Part shown: positions 22,759 to 48,190 of the stretch, piece after piece | Numbering within the stretch: position 1 is the first letter of the stretch | Layout of the letters: every line of letters starts with the position of its first letter | Origin: Lingula anatina | Lineage: Eukaryota; Brachiopoda; Lingulata; Lingulida; Lingulidae | Reading direction: 5' to 3' | NCBI RefSeq assembly: GCF_001039355.2 | Contig: NW_019774613.1 | Span: forward strand, 277,241-341,240 | DNA length: 64,000 nucleotides | Notes under the pieces: model-generated | What the model was told of the DNA's origin: nothing | Database searches by the model: none | What the model saw: the letters and a program-made list of their open reading frames with translations, nothing else | Translations under genes and position numbers: made by a program

Positions 22759-23890
22759 ATGGCCAGTATTTCACACTTTATTCCTCATGAATCAGAGCCA
22801 TATCTAAGAAATCCAGAGGAAGATGAAGGCCTGGCTGGTTTAAACCAAACTTCCCACCAGCTGACCCTGGTAGGTCGACCCACCATCTTCTCCCTAGGAA
22901 TCATCTTTAACATTCTGGCCCTGCTGGTGTTTTCACAAAGAATCTTCCACAGAACCCAGAGCTCCTCAAAACTGTGGCTATGGCAGACATCTTGGTCAAC
23001 ATCAATGGCTTCTTTTACTGGATTCACTATGATCTGGACACGCCACTCCTCACACACAGTGTTTTCCTGTGCCGCTATGCTGTCTTCATGATTTTACTTT
23101 GCTCCAGAGTTCAGTGCACTCCTACTGGTCATCCTCAGCATTGAGAGAGTGCTCAAAGTGAGGTCCAGTGCTGTGCACAGTCACTGGTTTACAGTGCCCC
23201 GTACCAGGCTGGCCATTTGTACAACAGGAATACTTCTACTAGCTGGCTATCAATTTACCAATTTTCATACCAGGTCCTTCAGATATCTACTATAAGGACC
23301 AGAATGGCACTCAAACATGCTGGAGTATAAACCATAACAGTATAGAGAAGTTAAAGGCACACAGCAACAGTTCTGCCCAGTTTTACTCAGTACATAAGTG
23401 GGTATCTTTCTCCCTGTACTGTATTATACCTTACCTTACATTACCACTACTTAATGGCTGGCTTTGGTGGGAGACAAGGCAAAGGCTCTCTCAGACCACA
23501 GACAGCCCTCAAACCACCATACCCATCCCATTGCTAGGTTCCACTACTGAGGACTTGAACACCAACATGAAGGAAATCACCAGGATGGTTTTATGTGTGA
23601 CTACTGCTTTCTGACTACTCACTGCTGGATTCAACGCTATACAAAGTGGAATCTACGACATCTACAACCTTGAGAAATATTCTGCTCATCAACAAGCTAT
23701 CAATTCACTGATGTATTCAATTTTCATGTTATTATTTTCCTTAAACCATGCGTCTAACTTCTTCTTGTACTGCATCAGTTGCAGGACTTACAGAAAGGCA
23801 TTCAAAGATATGTTTGCTTGTAATACTGAACCATCTGAATACCACAGCATTCACCCAGATCAAAGTGACAGCAGTGAAAACACTTCTTAG
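22759..23890 (+). pseudogene. Intronless class A (rhodopsin-like) neuropeptide-type GPCR pseudogene
   Basis: Reading with frame changes gives a full seven-helix receptor: N-terminal NQT glycosylation site, helix 1 (SLGIIFNILALLVF), helix 2 (LKTVAMADILVNINGFFYW), extracellular Cys before helix 3, SIERVLKV in the DRY position, a long second loop, KEITRMVLCVTTAF starting helix 6, and NHASNFFLYCISCRTYRKAF as the helix 7 / NPxxY-like end. This pattern resembles FMRFamide/myosuppressin-like peptide receptors. Lesions: frameshifts near 22965, 23090 and 23270, and an in-frame TGA at about 23611-23613. The C-terminal frame ends at the TAG 23888-23890. The lack of introns suggests a member of an expanded intronless receptor family or a retrocopy. 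Confidence 0.82.
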
Positions 23891-24944
23891 TCATGAACTG
23901 CTTGTAATAATGATCTGTACGCATGTGAAAACTAAGAAATCCAATTTTATAATTTATTATAGATTACAAAGCAGCATCGTCAATAAAACATACGCTGTAT
24001 ATACTGCTATTAGGAATTTGTTCTATGTATACCCAATATACTCATGCACATGTTGCAAAATGACGGGCAAACGATGGAAATACAAAAAACAGTACATGAT
24101 TACGCAGCTAAAATTAAGCGCAGCTTTTGCATCAATAAACTTTTTCAGAAAATATGACTCTCAGAATAGCGTTATGTAGAATTGCGGACCCTCTACATAC
24201 CCTTTGGAAAAGTGGACCCTCAGAACAGCAGTCGATTATTTAACTCAATTGGATCCTTAACCAGTATACAGTCTTCAGAATATAGACACTCTGAACAATA
24301 AACCCTCTGAATATGAGGATGTCCCCATATATGTCTACAGAGCTTTTATCCTGGATGTGCAGACTTCAACTGTCTTCTTCTTGCTGAAGATGACTGCATT
24401 GTTAATTAGTACCCTTATATCCTTTGGATACAATTCATTGATTTAAATTATATTATTTCTTTTAATTTTTTTTTTTCATAAAAAAAGCATGGTGTGGGAA
24501 ATATTTTCATTTAAGGTGTTATTTAGAATTTTCAGCACATCTGCTGGCTGCAGACTATTAATGTTTTCCATTTTCTATCTTAGTAGATTTCATGTGGACA
24601 TGTATTTGTATATATTTTAGTAGAAAGATTTTCCATTTATGATCTTACTAGATTTCATGTGTAAATATTGCATTAATTATTTATAGAAATGTTTGTCATT
24701 ACCCAGGCGGTGAATAGTTCTTTTCAATTTATACCCGACATGAAATAAAATTTATTATATTGTATTGTATGAAAATTGATCAGTAAACTGTATCATATAT
24801 CAGTATAAACACAACATCCTCGTATATACCACTTTATTTCCACTATATGATCTCTAGGCAGGTGCATATATATAGGATCAGAGGTTTGGGGAGGGGGGAG
24901 GGTATAGAGCTCTTACCCTGACCACCATATACATGTATTCATAT
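23891..24944. other. AT-rich flank with no supported gene
   Basis: This contains several 'ctctgaata/cagaac' style imperfect repeats (about 24180-24310) but no coding signal. Confidence 0.45.
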
Positions 24945-25288
24945 NNNNNNNNNNNNNNNNNNNNNNNNNNNNNNNNNNNNNNNNNNNNNNNNNNNNNNNN
25001 NNNNNNNNNNNNNNNNNNNNNNNNNNNNNNNNNNNNNNNNNNNNNNNNNNNNNNNNNNNNNNNNNNNNNNNNNNNNNNNNNNNNNNNNNNNNNNNNNNNN
25101 NNNNNNNNNNNNNNNNNNNNNNNNNNNNNNNNNNNNNNNNNNNNNNNNNNNNNNNNNNNNNNNNNNNNNNNNNNNNNNNNNNNNNNNNNNNNNNNNNNNN
25201 NNNNNNNNNNNNNNNNNNNNNNNNNNNNNNNNNNNNNNNNNNNNNNNNNNNNNNNNNNNNNNNNNNNNNNNNNNNNNNNNNNNNNNNN
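24945..25288. other. Assembly gap (344 N)
   Basis: A run of n. ORFs across it are meaningless. Confidence 0.99.
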
Positions 25289-27615
25289 TTATAGAAAAAG
25301 AATATAGATAACAAGATATCACATGTATTTACAAAACCTATGAATCATTTGAAAGGAAAAAGAATGGTTGAAAAATGCAATATAAATCATTTCAAGTGGA
25401 TTAATTAGTGTTGCACTTGAGAAAACTGATAAAATGAGACAGTCATTCCCTTTTACCTTTAGAAAAATCCTTTGTAATTTTTTTTTTATTTTTCTCTTTT
25501 GCTCCCTGAAAATAAGGTATAAATGCAATGCTGATGACATAACTCATTAAATGGAGGGGGGGGGGGTTTGAATAACTTGTCACTAATAATTTAAATTTAA
25601 TCAGAAGTTGTATGGCTCTGTTTGAAAAGAATATTATCTGAGCAACCCTGTATTACAGATCTCAAAATAAAAAACCTGCAAAAATGGGCCTCTTGATTAT
25701 TTTGAGGAATTATGGTAACTGTATTTTGGGACAGAATTGATGGCAGCCATCTTGTATTTATAAAAATTGGATAGATTTGCCCTTATCAAAGCATTGTTTG
25801 AATTCCTGGCTGTGAGTCTTTGATTAAATTTGATTATTGGAAGGTATTATCTCAAAATGTACTGATATCTTGATTTCGGTCGGTTGGTTTTCTGCTAAAA
25901 TTGCTTATGTTTGAGGCACTTTTTCAATATCTTCTGTTGTGTTTAACACACTTTTTAAAATTTGTATGATGAGACCAATATATGCTCAGGATCCCTATAC
26001 AATTTTATGGCTGTCAACCCTGCAAAAAGAGAGATATGAATGCTTGAACATTGCTTGGTAGAAAAGTGAGTTTGGGGGGTGGGGTTATAAAAATGGGCGT
26101 GGCTCGTTAGTTTGTAGGTTAAACTAAAATTAAGTAACATATTCTCAATGGCAAATGGCTGCTTTAAATAGGTAAATTATCAATTTATTTTAAAAAGTCA
26201 TCAGTTTTGACATATTTGCTTATGAAGTGGCTTTATTGACCGAAGCTGAAAATCAAGCCAAAAATGGCCAAAACATTTAATATTATTTTATAATTATATC
26301 CAATGATTTCTTTTGGGATTGTTGCCTTCAATATGAATATCTCCTATGTATGCAACTATATTATGAATTTGGTTGAAATCTGTTGACCCCCACCTTGCCA
26401 CCCTCTGACTGGTCTTATCATGGACACACACTTAAAAGTTATAACACGTGTTGTAGTACATTTACAAATTCTTTTCGAAAATTATGAAACCCTTGGATCA
26501 GAAGCTCAGAATGGTGACAAGCATCATTCATTTAATTAATTTGGGTGGTAATAATTACATTTAAACACACACGATATTTTAAATTAGGTCAAAATATTCA
26601 AAATTAATTGTCAAGACCGGGGCACACAAAATGTTCAAACTGAGGGTTACAAAGTGCAGAGGATTTTAAGCAAACAGCAATAATAATAACTCAATGTATT
26701 CATATTCGTCTTGTTTTTCTTTTACCACTAAATAAATAATATTTTCTCGTTCCACAATGTATTTGATACACGTTCCGCTTTTTACTGTATTCCGCATTTT
26801 AGTCTGTTCCGCTGTTCCGTTGTTCCGGTGTTCCGTCTTTTAGTTTCTGCCCAAACTTAGGTTATCATAAAATGTCAGATGAATGCAACGTTTATCCTGA
26901 ACATTTGGAGTCCTAACGCACTGTAAGCAAAAATTTTACCATTCTGAGTGACATACAAGTAAAAATGAAATTAAATATAGTAATAGGATTCATGTCATAA
27001 ATATTTGTCGTAAATTTTTTCTCATTCTTCTGCGCCTTTAGTATTTAATGAGTGTGGTTGATGAAAAAAATAGTGATACTCACAAACATACGTTTGCTTC
27101 CACGCCTTATAAATGTTCAACCTTCTGACTGCACCACAGATAGGCCTACTGTTGCGTCTACACCCGACTCCGTCTAGCTGCCAAGTGAGCATTCGGGAAG
27201 ACAGCTCGCACTACGATGAATAACTTGATGTTATGCAAATAACAACAGGTATACCTCATTTTAGGTGAGAAGTCGTTACTGAAACTGTTCGCGAAAGTTC
27301 AATAAACCCTGTGGTGATACCTTCATATGCTCAAAGTCGTGCAAATATTCGATGTCACATACGATACTCTACAAGGCCAAAAGTGTCTAACTGGGCCTAC
27401 TACACATGTAGCCCAGGTGTAACAGGAATGGGAGTCCGCTAGGAACCGTAGTCCGCTTCCCATTACTTTGTACCGGTGACATTCGTCCATTTACTAACCC
27501 GAATACTCCAATTAACCCTAACCTGTACTAATCATATGGGAGCCCGGACTTCCATTCCTGGTACACCTGTCTCCCTACGTGAAAAATATTCTGAAAAATC
27601 AGCAATGGGTGTATT
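25289..27615. other. Spacer with no supported gene
   Basis: AT-rich, with scattered short ORFs. I found no exon of the TMC N-terminus here on the minus strand. Confidence 0.4.
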
Positions 27616-27617
27616 TC

Positions 27618-27618
<1 letters not shown>

Positions 27619-27663
<45 letters not shown>

Positions 27664-27673
27664 AAAAACAAAA

Positions 27674-27730
<57 letters not shown>

Positions 27731-27767
27731 ATATTTAAAAATAAAATAAAATAAAATAAAATAAATC
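27619..27767. repeat. Compound microsatellite (CA)n-(A)n-(TA)n-(AAAAT)n
   Basis: Four simple repeats follow one another without a break. ORFs over it are artefacts. Confidence 0.95.
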
Positions 27768-28059
27768 GATAGATCTACTGCCATGCTGCGATACATTTTG
27801 CTAATTCATGGAATCAGAAGTTAGGTTTTTTTTAACGCGAACAAAGACGTGAGACGTCAATGATGTATGCATCATATCATTTTTTATTTCTCTTAGTCTT
27901 ATATATATAACAACTTGTACCAGATTTTCGACGGCTCTTTCATGTGGTCAGGCCCTAGCTATAGATAAAACGTCAATGTTCATACGAATGAGTAGGCCCA
28001 CATGTAGGCTAACAGGGACCGAATAGGCCTACAGTTTGGTGGGTTCTAGTTGGACTACT

Positions 28060-28490
28060 GAAAAACATCCAGGATTATTTGAAAGGGGGCGGGGCGGAAC
28101 GACAGACCTCGGATGCGAAGCCGACCATCGCCCCCTTGGTGTGGGGTTCGGGGCCTGCTCAAGGGCCCCGAAAATTTTTGGGTTTTCTGGAGATCTTGGA
28201 CCTAACTAGAGAGTAGTTAGATCCAAGTTATAATATAGGGCCTATAACACGTATGATCAACGCAAGTGCAATGAACGATGCCCGTACGGGAACTACATGT
28301 AGGGGCCTCGCCTCGGTCTACGGACTTATGATTTTCAAATTTTGCCAAAATTTTAGCTTTTGACTAGCTGATTTATAGTAGGCCTACTAAACCGTACCAA
28401 AAGACACCGTTCGCGCCCTCTAAAATACCAAAAATTTTCGGGGCTGCTCATCGGGCCGCGAAGTATAAGATCTCTAAATCCGCCACTGGT
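28060..28490. repeat. Dispersed repeat family, longest member in the window
   Basis: It begins 'atccaggattatttgaaagggggc', includes 'ttggtgtggggttcggggcc', 'gactagctgatttatag', 'accgttcgcgccctctaaaatacc' and ends 'aaatccgccactgg'. It shares these blocks with 12150-12305, 15340-15605 and 17238-17305. It ends about 220 bp upstream of the MED10 start codon. Confidence 0.7.
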
Positions 28491-28711
28491 AGATATGGAA
28501 TTATTGCTGGATTAATCTTTTGGAATATCAAAGAGTTGGAATTCGAATGAAAATATCTAGAATTATACATAACCGTGCGTTTTTAAGTTTCATTTTTTGT
28601 CGATTTTTTCTGTTCCTTTCGTTTCGTTCCCTGTCTCTAAAGAATCCGCTGAAGCCTTAAAATGCCGCTAGGTGGCGTGCAGCGATGTGGGGAACAGTCA
28701 CGTGGGACAAA

Positions 28712-30428
28712 ATGTCTGACCGGTTTGAAGCGCTAGAACAACAGCTTGAACATTTTATTGAAAACACACGACAATTAGGGATTACTGTTAGTGATTTTCA
28801 ACCCCAGGGACAAAATGTCCTCAACCAGAAACTGTAAGTTCAAGTAACATTTGATATAGGCTAAAAGGATTGGAGAATACTAACAGGCAAACTATAAGCA
28901 TGTCGGTCACTGCGTTGGTCCCACTGCGTTTTATGTACGGCCTCGGTTTCTGTTTCTTTTTTCACAGTTTAGTATATTAAGACTGAGGCGGTTAACTTGC
29001 TTACATCGAATCGTTGTCTGTGACATTATGCACTTAACTCAAAGCTCTGTTTTAATGCATTTCCTGAAATTATAAGGACTGTTTTTAAGTCACTTCTGAG
29101 TCTGAAGTCTCAGTGCAAAGTGAAATTGGTCCCCATAATACCATTATGTTTAGGTGATCGTGATAATTCTACATGTCACATTTGAAAGCTGTTACCTTCT
29201 CTTATTTATATTTTTATTCTATTCCATGTAGACACACGATGGTGACTGGAATGCAGGAAATAGACAAACTCAAGAACCAAGTCCAAGATGTTCAAGTACC
29301 ACTGGAAGTGTTTGAGTGAGTAACGTTACAAGTTCTTTAAAGGAAAAAGAAAAAAGCCCCAAAGTTTCTTCTTTTTTTTTTTCAAAAAAATTCTCATTTA
29401 TCTACACTTCTATTATATAAAATTACTCATTTCGCAATGTTCAATTTTGGATAATAAGATAAATAAATAAATGAAAATAGATACTAGTAATGCCCATTTA
29501 TTAAAAAAATAATCTAGACATGGTTCTTTATGTAATAGGTTTTAAGGCTCTGATTTAAAATGTGAACAATCTTTATCATGTGATTTGTACTGTATAATTG
29601 TAGCTACATAGATCAAGGGAAGAACCCCCAGCTGTACACTAAGGACTGTATGGAGAAGGCTTTGATGAGGAACGAGGCCGTCAAGGGAAAGATTGATGCC
29701 TACAAGGTGAATATGAATACATTTGTATGATTCACTTACTTGGTGTACCTTGATGTTAAGTCAGAGGATTTGTGATATGTAAATAAGAGGGAAAAAAAAA
29801 ACACACACACTCAAAGAAAATACAGTCAGAAAAAAAAAAAAATTTGTGTATTAAAAAAAATTTTTTCAGATGATTACCAAACTAATTATTATAAATAACA
29901 TTTATTAATTATTAATTAATTATTTTAAATAACATGTATTTTTATACATGTGGTTCACCACAAAAAGTAAGACTAGGGCAGTCCCCATGAACGCAAGGTA
30001 GGGGTACACTGTGGCCCCATCTGGTGTTCTTGGGTTGCTGGCTTTAAGCTTCTCCCAGGTCCCGGCGGGACTGTCCCGTATTCCCTGGGGATGACCTTCG
30101 CCCGCTGGGTTCACCAAGGGCAGGTTGACATCGTAACTGATTGACAGCAATTTCTGGTGCTGGACTAGGTTGCTGAAAACAACACAGATGTTATAGTACA
30201 TAATTTACACAAGAAAAATACTGCATATTAGATGAAGTTCTATTAGATGAAGAGTGCTTTTATCCATGATTTGTAATTTTCACATTTTTCTAAATGTAAA
30301 TGTACCTTGTTCATCCTTCCTATTTCTTATTTCAGAAATTCAAAGGTCTGTTGATGTTGGAACTTTACAAAGTGTTTCCCAATGAAATGAATAAATACAG
30401 AGCAATGCGAGATGAGAGGCCTTCCTGA
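28712..30428 (+). CDS. MED10: Mediator complex subunit 10 (MED10), complete
   Basis: Four exons: 28712-28833, 29232-29315, 29604-29706 and 30336-30428. The total is 402 bp, 133 residues plus stop; human MED10 has 135. It starts MSDRFEALEQQLEHFIENTR, then QLGITVSDFQPQGQNVLNQK. Exon 2 carries VPLEVF, exon 3 DYIDQGKNPQLYTKDCMEKA and exon 4 KVFPNEMNKYRAMRDERPS. These match the MED10 order of an N-terminal helix, a PLEVFxYIDxGxNPQLYT core and a short C-terminal tail. MED10 is a middle-module subunit of Mediator linking activators to RNA polymerase II. A CACGTG lies about 15 bp upstream of the start. Intron 3 contains a copy of the last MBTPS1 exon (29937-30244). The 3' UTR probably ends near AATAAA signals at 31032 and 31044. 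Confidence 0.97.
29937..30244 (-). pseudogene. Identical 308-bp partial copy of MBTPS1 last exon in MED10 intron 3
   Basis: Every base of 29937-30244 equals 33617-33924 (constant offset 3680). The copy contains the acceptor of MBTPS1 exon 26 and its coding sequence from SNLVQHQKLL through the membrane helix to HMYKN. It lacks the basic tail and stop codon. Past the break the two flanks diverge completely. At the right edge 'tattagatgaag' is repeated, which suggests a microhomology join. Perfect identity, including intronic bases, means either a very recent duplication or an assembly error. Confidence 0.9.
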
Positions 30429-31031
30429 TGAGAAGAAATCTGAGAACTCATTGACCTGTCTGTGCAAGCTATGCAGGAGCGGATTGAGGCAGTCTTCTTG
30501 GTCTTCTGGAAGAGGGTTAAATTTTTATTCAAGTTAACGGGTATCTAATTTTTCTGTCAGAAGACAGTCAGAGATGAAGAATGGATCAACAGTGATAATT
30601 TGGAAGACTCTCAGAAAATATCTCTGGAACCGCACCTGCTATGGAGAAGATGAGCACCTGGGGTTAGAGAGTAAATTGAGAGATTGGAGAGTAAATGCTC
30701 AAAGGGAGTCCAGATGCAAAAATTGTACAAACTTCTTTTTGGTATAATGCCTTATGCTATGGGGAAAAATATGGTGCAATTCCAAGAGATGCCTTTGTCA
30801 TGTTTGTAGGTTTTGTACAGCAGAAAAGTTGGTTTTGTACACCTGGGAAGTGACCACCTCAGAAAAATATAGACAAATGTGAAAGGTCACATTCAGAACA
30901 GTGGACTAACCATTCTGTGGTTCAAATATGGCGTTAAAATAACTGCAATGAATTTTATTTAACAGCTTGAAATGTTTTTCTGTTTCTACAATTTGAATCT
31001 TACTTTTTGATAATGAATATATCAAAAGATT

Positions 31032-31064
31032 AATAAAAAGTTAAATAAAAGAAATGTCTTTATT
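31032..31064. terminator. Back-to-back polyadenylation signals of MED10 (+) and MBTPS1 (-)
   Basis: AATAAA occurs on the plus strand at 31032-31037 and 31044-31049 and on the minus strand at 31059-31064. The converging transcripts would overlap by tens of bases if both are used. Confidence 0.6.
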
Positions 31065-32303
31065 TCTCTGAAATGTACATCTCATTGTATTTGTAGTACA
31101 GACTGTTCTGGATTCTGATAAAAATACACTTTGGCTTTAACAACGTATGATAACAATATCTCCAGTTCACGAATGTTGTATGAATCCTCAGCAGATAACA
31201 TCATATAATACACTAGGCATGTTCACGTCCAGTTTTACTTAAATTTGCAATATGTTGCAACATTACAACAAGTCGTATAATACAATTTAAGCATGCTTAG
31301 GTTTCACTTTAACAGACTTAAATACTCAGTCTGGTATAAACGATTCTTATTAAACAAGGCAAAAGGTTGAAATAAAATTCACTGCAATTGTTGAACCTTC
31401 AGCATAAGAACACATCCATCTCTGAAACCATTACTATTTCTGTCCAGCTTATAAATCCTCCTCTGAAATTGCCTGACTTTGGGCTTTAAGTTCAACCTGA
31501 TGTGAACAGACCTTCATATTGCACAATATTGTGTATAATTTCTTCAACGTTAACTATACAAATAATGCCTTAAACATTTTTTTCTATTCACAAATTCACA
31601 CTTGTGCTATATCATATTATGTCTTAATGCCCATACTTAGTAGAAGAGGGAACTGAAAATAAAACTGTGGATAAAATAGTTTACTAAATAACTGCTACCC
31701 CTTATGCATGGCTGGCTGCACAGCCCTAAATATCAAGTTTTCAACCTTTCACAATGGCCTATTAGTGATTTTCAGCCAACATGGGTCATCCCATTTCACC
31801 CCCCTCCCAAATAACAATTTAGTAAATTAAATGCTCTTTAAAAACAATAAAACCTTGCCTCCCTTTCTTCCAATTTAGTTTTTAATTAACAGGATTGAGA
31901 TGAAGCTCACTTTCTTTGATTCATATTACACCCTGTGGGATACAAAGAGATGAAAAAATGTGAAATTACAGACTTTTTCAGAGGAATGGCCCATATAACA
32001 TATGTACATAACTTGCACACATATAACCAGTAAACTGACAAAATTTGCTTAAAACAACAGGACTCCCATAGGGCCATATATGTACATTGACAACCCAGTG
32101 CATGTTTTGAAAATGAAACAACAGACGTGAAAAGAATTTCTCTACCTTAAAACTTATGTGTGTTCTGTTCACAGCAGCACACTCAGGAATTAAAACAAGT
32201 TGCACTGTCTGATGCATGACAAAGAATTTCAAAACACGAAGTTCTAAGCATAAATTCTCCCTTACTTTCAATTTCTAGACCTGTGCTGACATTAAACAGA
32301 CGA

Positions 32304-32320
32304 AAAAAAAAAAAGAAAAA

Positions 32321-32374
<54 letters not shown>
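32304..32374. repeat. A-rich plus (TA)n microsatellite
   Basis: A near-pure A run followed by about 18 TA units. Confidence 0.95.
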
Positions 32375-32378
<4 letters not shown>

Positions 32379-33226
32379 AAATCTTGACAGATGCAGCTTG
32401 AAATACCCCAAATATTTACCCTTCTGATAATAAATATCTACAATAGACAAAATTGCCTGTCTGAACATTTGGTCTCATCTTTATGATTACATATGAATCC
32501 TTTAAAAGTAAATATGAAACTCGTGGTTCTGATAACAAATGGGGAGATGAACAATGAACAAAAAAAGCAGAATTATGATAGACATGTATGAAATGATGAT
32601 ATGAATACACTGCATTTTCCAAGCAGAGACATATTTATAAAAATCTTGCAGATCATGACTTAACACCAACTTGAAAGCTGAACACATTGACAAAATTCAA
32701 TAGCTGAACACTACAAAACAAAACTCTTAATCAAACTGGATTTGGTATCAAGTACTTGATATTGCCTGGTTTTAGTTATCATTGCCGCCTTTTGAATCTG
32801 AACCAAACTTCACAAACTACATGAGAAAAACATAAAAATACACAACAAAAACACACCACAACGCGAAATATTTCTTACCTAACGCATCACATCCAACGAT
32901 AAAATTTCAAAAACAAATCCACATGTAACCTGTACACACGACCTCTACGGTGAAACTTTAAAAGCCTATCATACATGCAGTACACAAACCCTCCCAGTCA
33001 GACACTGCCTGAAAAAACGAAAAAACAAACAAACAAAAAAACTTGTCACCCACACCAATGGCTGGCAATATGCTAAAACAGATCACATGAAAAACATTAC
33101 AGGACAATTTTACATTTAAGATAGGTCCTTTCACGTGTAAAACTGATGTGATGAAAATGCTGGTGACTACAATGAGATATCAGGAGTTAGTGCCTTTCAC
33201 ATGGTCCTGTGAGATAGCGTGGACAG

Positions 33227-33307
33227 GGTCCTTTCCCACTTGTCCCGGTGAGTGGTCCTTTCCCACTTGTCCCGGTGAGCGGTCCTTTCCCACTTGTCCC
33301 AGTGAGT
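33227..33307. repeat. 27-bp direct repeat, three copies
   Basis: The unit ggtcctttcccacttgtccc then (g/a)gtgag(t/c) is repeated three times head to tail in the presumed MBTPS1 3' UTR. Confidence 0.9.
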
Positions 33308-33542
33308 ACCAGCTATGGCAAGCCTTTGAAGGGCTACAGGTTTTCAGTTGTTGCTTCCACCGTGATTTACCACATAATTACACCCTATTATTATCCAGCA
33401 AGGGCGTATTGAAACAATGACCTTCAGAGAGATCTAGGTCACTGATCACACATACGCTGGTTATGAAATTGCGGGTGATGAAATTGAAGAAAAGCAACCT
33501 GCATGTTATCCCTGTCAAATCAGAGCCCATAGACGCGTCACA

Positions 33543-46898
<13,356 letters not shown>

Positions 46899-48060
46899 GT
46901 TATATAGTATTGCATTCTGTTAGAGATGTCCAGTCAGTGCCAGAAAAGGAGTCCCTCTAAGTAGTAGCTGCTACATCATCATCAAAACTGAAAGGAAAAT
47001 ATAGCAAATTGTATTTTTTATGTGCTTAAACCTAGCATGAGAAAGAAACTATGTCATGTACTGTGGCTAGATGTATAAAACCAAAACTATACCAAATTTA
47101 CTTAAAATCCTTAAAAATGAATCTTATCAGAGAATTTTTCAAAAACTTTTTTCATGGGAGAGGGAGGAGGGGGGAGGAGGGGAGAGTCCACCTGACATGC
47201 TATTTTAGTCAAATAGTTGCCTGCTTAAAAGAATGTGTTTAATTATCACAACTGATTTCTGAGACTTATGAATAGACTACCAAAGTATTATCAAAATCAA
47301 AAAGGCAAAATATCCTTTAAATTTATCAAATTGAGAGTGGTTAACTTTTGACTCAAGTTGTTATGTGAAACATTGTCCAGCAACACAAAGTCAATGATTC
47401 TAGCATCACTGTCCAATTCAACGGAGTCCACTGGTGACCAATAGCATGATTATAAGATTAGTATCCAGGCCCGTAGCCAGGGGGGTTCGGGGGGTTTTGC
47501 TGAGAAAAGGTCCACTCTGGGTAAAATTTGATCTAGGTACATGAAGTTTTTATGGGAAAAGGTCCACTTTTTCAGAAAAAGAACCCCCCTTTTGAAATTG
47601 CTGGCTACGGGCCTGGTATCAGAACACATTATTTCAAGTTACAAACCACACACACAAAAAAATAATAAAATAAATAAACGGGTCATTTTGCACCATAATT
47701 TCCCTTTTATTCTTTCTTATCACGTGACAAAGAGAAAGTAAGGAGGTAACACCGATACTCTTACACTGTGTTGACAGTAATAGAAGAGGTAAAATCGCTT
47801 TAAAATGAATAAAAAAACGTTACAGTGGAGGAAAATACTATGTTTTACTTCATAAAACATGTGGCCTATATTTTACCACTACACTACATAAAAAACAGAC
47901 TCAACTACTAAGTAAAATGTGACATTAGATGTTGAATAATGTTGATTGCTAAAACTCTCACCTTCACGATTCCCATAACAACAAGGTTTATACATATTTC
48001 TGGTTCTTGTTCTTCGCTCATCGTGATTGTAGTTATTTCAGAAATTTATCGAAAACACTT
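46899..48060 (-). other. MBTPS1 5' UTR exons with a 21-codon upstream ORF
   Basis: UTR bases 46899-46987 precede the start codon behind a good acceptor (TTTCCTTTCAG). A likely first exon ends with a donor at 47962 (GTGAAG|GTGAGA). It contains an ATG at 48019-48021 whose frame (MSEEQEPEICINLVVMGIVK) closes two codons after the junction (TTT TGA). A hAT-type MITE (47466-47615) lies in the intron between them. The exon joining is inferred. Confidence 0.5.
47466..47615. mobile_element. hAT-type MITE, copy 2
   Basis: CAGGCCCGTAGCCAG / CTGGCTACGGGCCTG ends, inverted relative to copies 1 and 3, flanked by a perfect 5-bp duplication (gtatc). Confidence 0.88.
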
Positions 48061-48190
48061 CTCCGTCCGTCCAGCCAGTTATCATATACCCATCGCCAAT
48101 CAGAGCATGCGTTTTTTCCCGTAGCCAAAATTTAACGCTTTGTTTAATTGGCTAGATAATCTCTCGACTGCATTATGGGTAAAATCCAAT
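48060..48190. promoter_or_regulatory. Shared divergent promoter, MBTPS1 (-) and C39-like gene (+)
   Basis: About 130 bases separate the inferred first exons. The interval has CCAAT at 48096-48100, an inverted CCAAT (ATTGG) at 48147-48151, another CCAAT at 48186-48190 and GCATGCGT at 48105-48112 (similar to the NRF1 core). No TATA box is evident, as is usual for housekeeping divergent promoters. Confidence 0.5.

Larger units (their letters stand above)
31065..33542 (-). other. Probable 3' UTR of MBTPS1
   Basis: There is no coding signal between the MBTPS1 stop codon (33543-33545) and the minus-strand AATAAA at 31059. The stretch holds an (A)n(TA)n microsatellite (32304-32374) and a 27-bp triplicate (33227-33307). 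The length (~2.5 kb) is inferred, and earlier signals could be used. Confidence 0.45.

Noticed and set aside
33227-33307. 27-bp triplicate ending GGTGAGT as a sixth splice-junction array
   Set aside because: The GT-AG-like sequence is on the strand opposite to MBTPS1 and touches no exon border, so the resemblance is probably chance.
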